Both the position numbers and the translations under genes were made by a program. Positions 9,868-22,800 of a stretch of DNA of 64,000 nt are shown here, in pieces. Within the stretch, counting starts at the first letter, position 1, and each line of letters opens with the position of its first letter. The DNA is from Antedon mediterranea (Eukaryota > Echinodermata > Crinoidea > Comatulida > Antedonidae), in the NCBI RefSeq assembly GCF_964355755.1, contig NC_092670.1:19095201-19159200 (forward strand), given 5' to 3'. The notes beneath the pieces were generated by a model. The model was not told where the DNA came from, did not search any database, and saw only the letters and a program-made list of their open reading frames with translations.

Positions 9868-12632
9868 ATGGCTGGGTAAGGTTTTTTCCTATTTTCTATA
9901 CTGATTGTAATGAAACTGTATAGCTACAGTATACGATTTTTTTAATTTTAGATCTAGTTAATTAACATATTAACATTTCAACTTGGACAGGAGTAGAATT
10001 TCATACCCAGGTGTATAAATGGGTACCCGGTTAGATCAAGACACAACTTTGCGCTGATTACTAGCTGCATTGTATGTTTCCATACGTGTTTGAGGCAGAA
10101 ATGAACGGGTAATAATGTTCAGCGCTTAGAGGTTTCACAACATTAGGCGCTATATAAATCCAGGATATTATTATTATTATTATTATTATTAAATGCTATT
10201 TGTTTCAACTAAAGGCGGAAAGAGATGAAGAATATTGGGTTACACAAATTAAACATGTATTATTTTTAATCGATTTGAGATATGGATGGATATGGAAAAA
10301 TTACAAAAATTATAAATTAAATTACGTTTACAGGACATTGAACAATAAACATTTATTAAGAGCACTAGTACATACTCACGTTTACTTTATTTTACAAAAT
10401 TTAAACAAAAAATTCATATAGAAAATTATCTGTCTGCAAACAAAATGTAAACATATACCGTAGACAATTTTTAACCAATTTTGTCTAGAAATTCTTGATA
10501 TTGAGGTTGAAAGGGGTAGGTGGTGTGAGGTTTTAAGGGGTAGGTGGTGTGAGGTTGAAAGGGGTAGGTGGTGTGAGGTTTTAAGAGAAAACAGAATATG
10601 TAAATTATGTCATAAGAATGAGATAGAAGATGAATATCACTTTCTGTTAATTTGTCCGTTCTATAATGAGTTACGTCAGGAGTTTTTATTACCAGTTACG
10701 TTTTATAATTTCCCTTCTGAAAGTAAGTTCATTATTTTAATGGCTTCAAGAAATATTACTTTATTTGAAAATATGTCTACATTAGTTTTATTTCATTATA
10801 GCCTAAGTGCTGTGCAAATAAATGCCCTAGACCAAGAGTCTAGGGAAAAAGAAGAAGTATTGGATATATGATATTGAGAATAGATTTTGATCACACTTTT
10901 TTTAACTGTCTTCATAGATATCCACCTTCAGACAATTTTGGCTTTGGAGAGTTGTCGAAAAAAAGAGGAGAATGGAAACGATACGCGGCATACTTTGCTA
11001 TTTTGGTATTCGTTGGTAATTTAGTTAGGATGGCGCCTAAAGTTCCACTTCAAAAGATAAAAGAAAGAAACTTTAATTTTAACAGGACAAATCTCAATCA
11101 AGAAGACTTATACATTGTCCGTAGTTACAACCATGTGTTTTCTCTGCCTATAATGTTTTGCAGTGTCATCTTGGGCAAATTGTGTATGTGCTTGTTTGTG
11201 CTCTTCGAGGAGTTCAAACACAAGAAAAGTCGCCATAATAACTCCTTCGTCCAGTTGCTTAAAAATTGTTTCCAAGTTTTTTTGACGATGAATTTCATCG
11301 TGGGATTTTTTATTTTATTGGGTGCCATATTCCTGATGAGAAGTGCCGATGTAGATCTTTTTACCATTCACTGGTCACACAACTGGCCGGATATAATAAC
11401 GTCAATTGGTGTTTCAATCATTGCGAACTACGCACTTGGTTTCAAGGTTTGTAACATTTTATTTATTTTTAGGTATGTAAATTACATCCAATATAGTGGT
11501 TAATAATTGATTTCGCACTTTTTTTTTTACATTTCATAGTCACTGTCAGTTGTTGAGCTGAGTGAAATTCATGAGTCTAGCAACATCAACGTTGCACAGG
11601 GCCTAGCATGGAGCTATTTCACAGGATATCTAGCAATTATTCTGAAAGGTTTGTGAATTAACAATTTTCTTTATAAAAAGAAATACAACAAAATAACAAT
11701 AAGAAAACAAAAATAATTAATACATATAAGCTAAAAAAAAAAAAAAAACAGCGCAAAAGAACAATTGTTTGAATATTTGTATTTTTCCTTAGATCTTAAG
11801 AAAACTATAGAGAAGGATGAAAGGTGGAAAGAAGAATTGAACAAGGGAAACCTACAGTGCAAGTTTTATGCTATTGTACCACTGAACTGTAAAATTCCTT
11901 CCAAACTCGGAGAGTGTCCAAAAAAACACAGAGGAATTACCTTTGAGGGCAAGCTACCAACTCTGTATGTCGATCGTGCAGGTGTGAAAGACAGGCCGTA
12001 TGTTAATTCAGTTTACAAAATTGACAATGGAAAAGGAGAAGTAAGTATTATTATAGATTAAGATGTTGGTGTCTACCAAATAATAACAAATCACCTCAGA
12101 GTTAATAGAAATTGCGGCAGTGCAGGGAATATTTTAGCTTTATATTGTAAACTTGCATAGTGTATCAATTATTTTTATTTCAGTCAAAGTTTGCCATTAG
12201 TGAATATGTGACCATCATTGATACACTGTTCCAGATGTCTCGGTGGACTGCTATTGAACAACACGTACGTGACGAGCAGTGTCACTTACTCGTTAGGAAA
12301 CTTCAGGAATTGATTGACGAAAATGAAGATTATCAAAATAAATGCGTAATCGTTACTTTATCAGGTATAAACATTCTAATCATAATTTGCTTTTTAGGAT
12401 TTTATGGATGGACAGCTATGTGAATATTAAAATGGCAATGGGGAGGGGGCGATGCCACAACATTCAAATCGAAGTCCAAATCCTACCATCTTTACCAGAA
12501 CAAATAAACAGCTAACATAGAATACAGTGTTAAACATAAATATTTTATTGCTTTTCAGGTGAAAATGATGGGAATCTTTTAAGAGACGTTCTTCTTAATA
12601 ATATCAATAACGATCGGGTGCAAATCGACTAG
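9868..12632 (+). CDS. STING1: STING-like cyclic-dinucleotide receptor, copy A (complete)
   Basis: Six exons with consistent phases: 9868-9875, 10918-11446, 11540-11648, 11793-12040, 12184-12364, 12559-12632; 382 aa (human STING has 379). Exon 1 encodes only MAG. Exon 2 holds four membrane segments (about residues 24-41, 75-99, 113-143, 161-178) and the STING signature EEFKHKKSRHNN. Exons 3-6 form the ligand-binding domain: NVAQGLAWSYFTGYL, VPLNCKIPSKL, DRAGVKDRPYVNSVYKID, EYVTIIDTLFQMS. Residues matching human S162, Y163, G166, Y167, R232, R238, Y240, E260 and T263 are all present (204, 205, 208, 209, 277, 283, 285, 305, 308). The protein ends at the domain boundary: there is no TBK1/IRF3-recruiting tail. 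In the family, this ER protein binds cGAMP or other cyclic dinucleotides and signals. AATAAA follows at 12806. Confidence 0.93.
10200..10870 (+). mobile_element. Relic of a non-LTR retrotransposon (LINE C-terminus) in STING-A intron 1
   Basis: The translation after 10590 reads ICKLCHKNEIEDEYHFLLIC, the C-terminal zinc-knuckle motif of LINE ORF2 proteins, and runs to a TGA at 10868-10870. The segment 10200-10421 reads as a matching upstream part. It is broken by frameshifts and a minisatellite. It fills most of the first intron and ends 47 bp before the exon 2 acceptor. Confidence 0.7.
10513..10583. repeat. Three-copy G-rich minisatellite
   Basis: Three head-to-tail copies of a 24-26-bp unit around GGGGTAGGTGGTGTGAGGTT inside the LINE relic. 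The expansion has interrupted the LINE coding sequence. Confidence 0.85.
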
Positions 12633-13600
12633 GCTCATGCAGACATTTCGAAGATTTCTTAATTCATTGAAAATACACTAAAATGATGTATATACAGTTT
12701 TAATATATTTAGGTTAATCCTTCTGGTTTACTATATTGTTAAATACCAAACTACATTCACTGCGATATTGCCCCTTGACAGTCTACTCTCGGGGTGGGGG
12801 AATTCAATAAACATCCCAAAACATTGGAATCTTGTATGCATGTCAGAAAGGTAAATTGTGTTGAATTCCATTCTAGATGAATTTGTATCAAACACTATTG
12901 ATTTTACGCCACATTTACACCATAAAATACGGGGTTACAATATTATAAACCTCTCTATTCTCTGAAAACACCATTTTTAGGGAAATTCACAAAGTTCCAT
13001 TTTAGATTCAGTTTGTAGGTTTATGATTTACATATGAAATAGCGGTAATATAATGTATGTACTGTACTCTGAACAACAACTCTATACAATTATTATATGT
13101 TCAAGAGCTAAAGGTTTATTACAGTAAGATAGCATTTTTAAAGATAATAAGGTTAGTTCATTCTTTATTGATAAAAAATATTGAAAATCTCGGTTCATGA
13201 TCAGCTTTTGAAATTTTCCTTTTTACTACTGTAGTTGTGATGTTATGTCTTTGTATACAACAATAATATAGTAAACGAAGACGATAGTTTGGTTGTAGTT
13301 TATTGTAGCTCAGAATAGCATTACATTGCATTGTATATAGACATTAGTAATCATTAATACGCCAGGTATGTGGTAATCATGGCTATGAGGATAGCTAGCC
13401 TAGATACCAGTAAGTACCTGTAAGTTCAATCACTTGTAAAATGTAATAGGCCTATAATAACACTAGTATCACTATTTCTATACTTTCACCTATCTTTCAA
13501 CAAATGTTTCTAGTAGGATCATTTCATTTTTCTTTCTGTTCATTCGAAATTGTTTATTATAATACTTTCAGATCCAGTAATAATATAGGCAGGTTTAACA
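12633..13600. other. Spacer between STING copies A and B
   Basis: Holds the 3' UTR of copy A with AATAAA at 12806-12811, then AT-rich sequence with no coding or repeat homology I can recognise. No clear TATA box precedes copy B, unlike copy A. Confidence 0.5.
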
Positions 13601-15641
13601 ATGTCGTCTCGGTAAGGTTTTTGTCTTTTTTGGTTACCCGGCCGGTAACGGATATTTATATTAAGGCAGTTGCGTCATTGACACGATTTATATTTCTAAA
13701 TATTAAGCATGTCGATATTTTATATTAAATCAACTGTAAGATTGTTCGGTTATTACATTGACATTTGCTTATTGTAGACTTAAAATACATTTTCAGAAGA
13801 ATATCTGTTCACTAATGAACTATAGTGTAGGCCTAGTATTTACGAAATAAACGAAAGAAAAAGGTATTTTATTTTGTCAATAGAAATTCAGTAGTAAAGC
13901 GTTTTGAAAGTGGCTTTGGAGAGGTACCAAAAAAGCGTGGAAAGAATAAGCAAATTGTAGCAACTTTTGTTAGTCTGGTATTCATGGCTTATTCATTTTT
14001 GGTGTGGATGGCAGTTCCACTGGAAACGCTGGTTGATGATGATTTATACTTGCTATGCATGTACAACTCTGTATTTGCTCTACCTATGGTGTTTTTCGGT
14101 GCCATAACTACAAAATTTGTTTTGTGCATTTTTGTGTTGGTCGAGGAATATAAGCACATACGAAGTCGTCACAATAACTCAATCCTCCTGCTGTTTAAGA
14201 ATTGTTTTCAAGTATTTTTGACGAAAACATTTGTCATGGGTTCTGTAGCCTTAATTGCTGTTGTGCTTTGGATGAGAAGTGACAATAAAGATCGTTTTGA
14301 TAATCACTGGTCGACCAATCGCCTGAACGTCATAACACCAGTCGGTGTGTCAATAATTACAAACTACATGTTTGACTTTAAGGTATGTATTTAAATTACT
14401 GGTTTCAGAATATTCTCTCTACAAAAGTCATCAAGTTAATAAGTTATTTGATTGATTGTGTTTATGAATTTCACAGACACTGTCAGTGGTTGAGGTCAGT
14501 GAAATCCATGAATCTAGTAACATCAATGTCACACAGGGTCTTGCATGGAGTTATTTTACTGGATTTTTGGAAATCATATTAAAAGGTTCACACATCATTT
14601 ATAGTACACTGTATTTTTTAAATATATTATGGTTCGGTCTTGGCTAATCTATTCATATTTCGAATTCCTGAATTAAGTGTAGCTTTTTATAGGCCAGCTA
14701 CTTTATTTTAAAAAATGTGTTAAATATTGTTTTATAGACGGGTTTACGATACTAGGGTTTCCATAATAAATAGTTATAACAATAATTTTATCAGATCTTA
14801 AAGGAACTATAGAGAAGGATGAAAGATGGAAACAAGAATTGGAAAATAAAAGGTTAAAATGCGTATTCAATTGTATTGTTCCTTTGAACTGCAAAGTGCC
14901 TTCTTTGCTTGGGGAGAGTGAAAGACATGAAGGCATTACATTTGAGAGTAACTTGCCGCCTGTGCTCAAAGATCGTGCTGGTGTTAAAAGAAAGTACACT
15001 ATTTCAGTCTACAAAATTGACGATGGAAAAGGAAGAGTAAGTATTCATACCTATTAGATTTTATATTATTGGATGTGCCCTCTCTTCGCATTCTCAAAAT
15101 CGTTCATTTTTCTATAACCTGTCACATAGACTTAATGTGCCCGACTTGTGATCCCGTCTCAGTACTGTAAGAAGTTCAAAGTTGATCATAATAATAATAT
15201 TATCTTTTTAAAGTCACGCTTTGTCATTTGTGAATATGTTCCAGATGTCTAAGTTTACTAATCTTGACAAAAAGAAACGTGAAGAGCAATGCCGCCTATT
15301 TGTCAGGAATCAGGAATTCAGGAATTAATTGATGACGAATATAAAGAAAAGTTTGTGATTGTAACTTTGTCAGGTGAGCTTAATATTGTTCTACCATAAG
15401 GATGGAAAAGGGGAAACCATCCACGGATGTTTGCCTGCCCGAGATCCGTAAATACGTCTTTTTAGCAATTTGACAAAAAACAAAAACGTGCACATTTTAT
15501 TCATTATTGATATTATCCTTTGAAATTTTATGATTGTCATTTTACTTTTTAGGTGAAGATGATCACCTTTTGAGAGATGCTGTTTTTGACAAATTTGGAG
15601 AAGATCGACTTCAAATTCCCAGTAGAGAAACAGATGTATGA
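13601..15641 (+). pseudogene. STING-like paralogue, copy B (truncated/decaying)
   Basis: Same six-exon plan as copy A: 13601-13611 (MSSR), 13884-14382, 14477-14585, 14795-15036, 15214-15373, 15553-15641. Exons 1-4 are open and in phase and give four membrane segments, EEYKHIRSRHNNS, NVTQGLAWSYFTGFL, VPLNCKVPSLL and DRAGVKRKYTISVYKID. The loop after the first membrane segment is shorter than in copy A, and the Tyr matching human Y167 is Phe. In exon 5 a 20-bp deletion (near 15238) removes the segment with the T263 equivalent and creates a TAA at 15250-15252. A 5-bp insertion about 70 bp later restores the frame, and a 6-bp deletion is in frame. The product would stop at about 299 aa. The exon 3 donor (GTTCAC) is also weak. 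A dominant-negative or membrane-only role is conceivable; decay is more likely. Confidence 0.88.
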
Positions 15642-16838
15642 TGACAGGTGTACTGCTGTGACTGATTCACTTAATTTACACTACAGTGGATACCTGACCA
15701 CAAAAACATCCTACAATTACTACAAGAAACTTTTGTTACACCGATGCAAAATTCTGAAACAAGTCACCTAAATGTTTTGAAGACTAGCTTGTGAAGATTA
15801 CATCGAAATAACAGGGTGTAACAAAAGTGCGATCTTCGGAATAAACTTGATATGTGTTTGAACTTTCCTTTTATGTTTTTTCTTATGTAATATATACCAA
15901 TAAATAAATATTAATTAACTTACGTAAAATACTTTATTTAAACTTAAATGGAAACTGCTCGACACAAAGTGTGATTGGTACCATAGCCGGACGACCTACC
16001 ACTGTATGATTTCTATCGTCTGCAATATACGTTTTAAATCTTAGCCATTAGCCGCTATAGAAAGGTGTACTGTACTATGCCTACGAATAATTTTCCATTG
16101 TTTAAATGCTTCCTTTCATCATGTATGAGTACAATTTGCATTTTTGAATAAATTAAATAATCTTTAAACTTGTTTCATTTACGTACATAATGTATAGTAT
16201 ACCAAACTAGTTGGGCCTTTAATTTACAGTAATTTATTTGTTTTAGGCCTATGTGTTATATAGTAAAAAGTGCCTGTTTGATCCGCCCATGGTTTGCATT
16301 ATGAGCTCATTTCCTACTGTACCGACGACATTATATGTGGACCACTGTGAACTGAAGAATATTTCAACGATTATTTGCAATTTTCATATAAATATCTAAT
16401 AAAATCCCACTAGTTAAAAGCCTCAGCTGTACTACTGGTATAGTGGTACTTTACCTATCAGAATTCAATAATCATTGAGTATTGTAGACTTTCATACAGA
16501 CGTACTGTGCCTGAAAAATCAACCATACTCAATCTGCCAATTTAGTCTATTTTATGTACCTGAAAAATGAGTTAATAAACGAAAACAAACACATTGTGCT
16601 CGAGATGTTGGTTAGGACGCCACCTGTCGGTAAATATAAATTTCTCAATTTCTGACGTACGACAAAATCGACGTAGCCAAAGGAGGTTCTTAACTTTTTT
16701 AATGAACGTGTTTTCTTCATTGCTAAAATTCTGTAACAACTCAGTTATAAAATTTATAAATTCGTAGACGTCATTCTTAGTGATGTTCTGTTCATTTGGA
16801 ACATACTCGTGATATTTGGTTATCTTTAAAGCAAAAAA
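15642..16838. other. Intergenic: STING-B to XPO6
   Basis: No coding homology seen. It contains the 3' flank of STING-B (AATAAA-type signals near 15900 and 16150) and the presumed XPO6 promoter just before 16839. No TATA box is evident near the proposed XPO6 start. Confidence 0.45.
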
Positions 16839-19800
16839 ATGGTAAGCAAAAATGTGTGTGTTCGACTGGGTGGTTTTTACATCACATGAGGAAGAGCATG
16901 GGTAGGAAGCTCGGAAAATGGGAGGAGCCGTTCATCCGTCCTGGCGAGCTAGCTTGGCCAACGTGCTTGTCAAGGATCCATTTCGGCCTGGCCTTGAGCA
17001 ATTGTCTACACTCCCTTCAACGACCAAGAAAGTAAAACTATTTGGCCCTTTAATTTACAGTAATTTATTTGTTTTATGTATTTATATTATAACAATGACG
17101 AGCAGATGAGACTTTCTGGGTTTTTTAATTAAGATAGACAACATAAAAATTAAAATGTGTATTTGATTTTTGAATGATTTGCACAATTTTAAAACCAAGA
17201 ATTTCAAGTTTAAATTGTGCAAGGAAAATCCATGTGCAATTTCAAATTGTAGAAATCGTTGAATTGTAATTGTATCCTATTCCTGTTTTATGCGCAATTT
17301 CCGCAATTAAATAATTTCCTTGCGCAAATTGTGTATTGATTCCCTTGTTGGACAATTTGAAATTGCACTGAGCATTTTGAATGCAAAATAACACGGAAAC
17401 ATAGTACGCATAAAAGGCGAAGCCCTGCCGTAGTGACATATTCCAGTTGCACAACCTCGGCATCGTTATGTTAGCTCATCACCTATTTTTAAAATTGTTC
17501 AAGTTTTACAATACATTTAAAATTATCGTGCTGGCGTTGGCCTGTGAATTTTATTCCGAGTCGGGCGCATTAACAGATAATATTATTGACTCTAATTTTG
17601 TTTAAAGTTCAATTTATAAATGTAGCATTATATAAAACAACAATAATAACCTAAACTAAATAGAATAATAATTAATACTTTTGTGTACACTACAGGCTAC
17701 AGACGCAGACTCATTGCTAGCTTTGGAAGGATTAATGAATGAATTCTTTGCACCAACTACAACGAACATAAGGAAACGTGAAATAGGTACAGTTAACCAT
17801 TAATATCCTTTAAAAAATCATAGTGGTACTATAGTTGTCTTTTTACCATAAAGAAATAATATGTCAATCAATGTACAGCACTTTATATTATTACACTGGT
17901 CATTGGCAATGACATTGGATCAAATACGTACAGAGCTCTCCATATAATTATGTAGCTATTAATCATCAGGTATCCATTTACAACTAGTTGGAGCGAGGCA
18001 AATGTAGGTAAAGTTTCTTTCTTAAGAACACAAGCAATACTGTAAGTCTAGCGTTGGTCGTAAACTCCTGTTTCCGCCATCAGAACGCCTAACGCACTCC
18101 ACTACATGCCCTTACAATACATTTTTAAATATTTTGATCTCTTCGCCCTGATTATAAATAGTATAGTAGTGAAATAAGTGAAATCCCAATTGTGGACAAG
18201 TCATAACTAACATCTTCTTTCATGGTACAGTAATTATATGAGGAGGAACAAGAGTTGCATAACTTTTTACTCCTAGATAAATAATGTAAATGTTGTACCG
18301 TACAGTATCATGTAAGTCTGCTGAACAAGTACCACTGCTAAGAAGTGTCTTTGTTCAAATATATTATTGTTATTAGTGTATAATGCTTCTTTTTGACAAA
18401 ATTATAACCTTTCTGTATTATTTTAAAACATATTCATTGTGTGGTTTTTTGTTTTGTTATGTTACTGTATTCAAATAAGGAAGTACTAGTAGGTATTGAA
18501 TATTACCAATCCAAATAAATATTTTAAATTTTGTTTCTTTTATAGAAGAGCTATTGAACAATTTCAGTGCTCAAACGGGAGCATGGCGTCATTGCTTTTA
18601 TTTCCTGACGCACTCACAAAACGAGTATGTAATGATGTATGCATTGAGTGTATTTGAGGTAAGCTTACTATGCTTAATAGAATAAATAAATGAATGGGGG
18701 AAAAACCCAATTGTTTGACTGTCATCCATTGTGGGTGCTATACATATCAATTTTAAAATATGGCCATTAAAACTTAGTTATTTAATCTCAATTTTTAATT
18801 AATTGTCGATATTGTTAATGCTGTCTACAGATACATTTCTTGAAACTATTAACCTGCTGTATGCATTATGATTCTGCCAAAATGTTTGAAGGAATTAAGA
18901 GAAAGAAGAGCATGTCTCAAAATGCACACACTGATTTGAATTAACAGTAACTACAGTCGACTCCACCCAAGTCAAATCTAATGGGACTGGTATAAAAATT
19001 TGAGTTATAATGCGAACTTCGACTTACAGATTTGTAAAAAAAATGCTAGGCCTAGATCTACTGTAGGGTTCACTCACTAGCCGCTCTACGGCTAGGCTAG
19101 TAGACCCTGTCGCGATCGCGGCCCACACTATGAGCCTTCTTGAATTGAGTTTGCTTAGCTAGCTAGGCCTAAAAAATGCTAAGCCTCCTTTATAGGCCGT
19201 AGCAATAAGAAAACGTAAAATTATAATAATTATTAGAAATCTGTCTAGCACAAAATGGGTACCCACAAAACGCCGCTCAAGTACTTAACGCTAAAACAAC
19301 TCACAGATATTATACTACTAACCTGCTTGAGAGAACCGATATGGTCCCACATTATAACCTCTGTCATTTGTTTATCAAATTTAGCGTGTTGTTGCCGCGT
19401 TTGTGACTTCGACTTATACGATATAAATCACTAAAGAATGTGTGTATTTGGACCGCAAAAAGACGTCGACTTAGACGAATTTCAACTTAGAAAAATTTGA
19501 CTTACAAATAAAAATTACACAGTAATGGATAGGAAAGAATTGGGACTTTCATAAAAATTTGACTTTCCCGATTTTTCGACTTATGCGAATTCGACTTAGG
19601 CGGAGTCGACTGTAGTTACTACCGGTAGGTCATTGCAAATCAACTGTTAGTGTACCACCACACCCAAATTGTAGAAGGACCTATGCTATTTTATTTAGTG
19701 TTAATGTACAGTACTTGTATAGTTTACTGTATTTTCCCTAGTAAATATTCTGTTTAAATTTGTCATGGTATTTCAAGAATTTCGATTTCCTTTAATGTCA

Positions 19801-22800
19801 TTAGTAAGTCCCTTGAAAGTTTAAAAACATTAAAGCTGTTTTGGAGTCAAATTACATTGTGTGTGGGTTGGAATTTATATATAATAATTAATTCAGAATT
19901 AAAATATTTATGCCGGTTATTTAACCTGATATTTTTATACAGTACTATTTTTGTAAAGATAATTAAAAATAACCCTTTTAAACTGTTGGAATGCAAAGTC
20001 ACAACATAATACATTTTTTATATTCTGACTTGATCTCCATATACAATTGTTAACAAAATGTGTATTTACATCTTGATCTACCCACTCTGTATGTGGTATG
20101 TTAATGGCACTCACTCGGATTTCATATTTTATAGCCAATATTATAAACAGGCTGCTTAATGGATTTTAATTTTATTATTAATATACAGTATTTTTATTAT
20201 ACTATTAACATAAATATGATTATGTAAATGAATACAAATATATATATGTATACTATGTATATATAACTAGTATACAATAAATAAATAAATAACTTTTAAT
20301 CAGGCTGAGCAATATAAAATCTTTTTTTACATTTTTCATAATGTTTGCAATTATTAATAATTTATTGAATTATATATTTTATTCCTGTAAACATACCCAT
20401 TTACTGTATCTGCCAAATTGTGCTGTAGAAATAATGATGGTATCATTAAATTCTATTATTAATATCTAAAGCAAATTTTCCCTACTTTTTTTTACATAGA
20501 AATGAATAAATGATTGTATGTATACAATAACCTTTTTCAGTAAGTCTTCCCTTAGTATGCCTGTCAATATATATATTTAGGTAAGCATTCATTGCAAGCA
20601 TAATAAACTACAGTTTAGAACTTTTTGTGATCCAACAAAATGTCCTCTTAATAAGGTGTCCACTAAATAGGAGTTGGCCATACAGTAGTGTTAACAATTA
20701 TATTTCCCCTCGTTTATTTCACAATTGTCCCCTTAATATGTGTCCCAAAGAAGGGATTCTTTATTTCTAGTTTACTTTTATAGTCTATTTTCTATTTCAC
20801 AATTTTTGTTCTCAGAATGTGATAAACCGTCAGTGGATTGGAATCCAAGGTGGAGACAAGATTCAGATACGAAATGGATTGTCCAAGTTTTTACTGTCGC
20901 ATCACAAAGTCATTCCGAGTTCCATCCGTAACAAATTGATCAAAGTTATTGTGTGCATTGCAAGGCTTGATTGGCCGCACTTTTATCCAGACTTCTTTAG
21001 TAATATCTTACAGGTTAGTGTTATAGTACTACTGCAATGTTGCATTTCGAGATTAAAAAATTACTGATGTACTGTAGATTACAAAGTGTTATAAAGTAGT
21101 TTTTCTCGCTCTATATAAATATTTTGTTAATAGTAGTGTATATCATGGAGATGAATCTAAGATAAGCTTATTATTGCTTCAATGTATCTGAGGCCTGTAC
21201 TGTACCAGCACACTTGGTAGCCCCTATTCTTCCAAAAGATGCACTGGACAAGACAAGAAAGAAAGATTTTATCAAAGAAGGCTTGGGGGAATGTCTTAAA
21301 CCCAACGTTATTGTTTTCTTGCAGTTGATTCAGCAATCACAAACAGCTGCTCTAGGCCTGATGCTTCTTCACACGACGTCAGAAGAATTGGCAGCTCCAA
21401 GGGAAGACTTAAGTGCCTCCAGGAAAGAGGAATTGAACAGATTACTACAGGATCAGGTTCCCACCGTATTGAACATCATTACACGTAAGTTACTATTGAA
21501 TTTAAATATTTTATTTATACTGGGCGTCCACAAAGACTGGTCTCCCAGAGAGCCCAGTTATGATCAGTGGCTGTGATGTACACCAGGGTAACCTCCTACT
21601 CGTCTCGAAAGATGTACTAGGTTCTTTAAAGTGCACATGAGCTGGATGTGTACACTGAACCTACGATTTATAGTCCTTATCCGAGAAGACTTGTTCTACC
21701 ACCAGAACCATGGAGCAAATGAGCCTTGAACCCTTGCCGTTGTTATGGCTATGTAATTACGGTCCCACTGTCTTGACCGCTCAGCCACTATCCATAGAGT
21801 AACTGATGCATGATATGAACCATATCCACCATTAAGTTGAGATAACGATAGTCATACTTTTATTTCTCAGATATACTCGAAAGTATTTTAGATAAACACA
21901 GGCAACTTGTTATAACAGCAACACCGCCCCCATCACCTACACACGGTGATGATGACAGTCAGGATGCATTCACGAATAACATAGCTTATGGCACATCACC
22001 TCTGCAATCAGGTAAATTTAATTTGCTCAAAAGTTCTTTCATATATTTTACAGTATCCGTGTAGAATAAATTTCTCATAAGGATGGTTGTGACGGTATTG
22101 TGCCCAATGAAAGATGTATGCTACTGTATAAGTGATTACCATAGGAAGTGCATCACAATAAATTATATACAATACTTTTATATATAAATAAACAGTTATT
22201 TAATAAATCAATTATTAATGTATCTTCTTCTTTCAGGGAGTTCATTAATTAGGAATATATTTAACTCGCCTCAAACAAGTAAACAAAACTTACAACCGCT
22301 GCCCCCACTTGATCAGGACAGTGAACATCTTAGTAACCTCGCCCTCCATTGTCTCGCACATCTATTCAGTTGGATCCCTCTATCATGCCACATCTCCACA
22401 CGACTCCTAACCACCATCTTCCACTTTGCAAACTTTGGCTGTGATATACAGTCGGTACAAAGTGGAACATCGTCGTTCCGTCTAAATGATAGTTTTAGCT
22501 CAAGTGGAAGTTCGTCACTTGGTGTTCTGGCCATGTGTTGTATTAATGAGATTATGTCTAAGAACTGCATTCCAGCGGACTTTGAAGAGTTTCTACTGAA
22601 GATGTTTCAGCAGTCTTTTCATTTATTACAAAGAATGACCAAAGATAACACTGCACAATCAGTAGGCAACAAGATTGAAGAATTAGATGAAAGGTATGAT
22701 TGAACTTTTGTTGACAATAGAGAGCTTTCAATTATGACCTAAAGTAGAACTTATGAGGTACTACTTTCATGTTGAATTCCATTTTCCAATTTTTGCCGAG

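Noticed and set aside
9608-9904. 98-codon open frame with a hydrophobic stretch upstream of STING-A
   Set aside because: It spans the STING-A TATA box, start codon and donor in another frame and has no homology; a chance frame.
16796-17035. 79-codon frame at the XPO6 start as an alternative N-terminus
   Set aside because: It does not resemble exportins and would lie in intron 1; the ATG/GTAAGC micro-exon fits the human start better.
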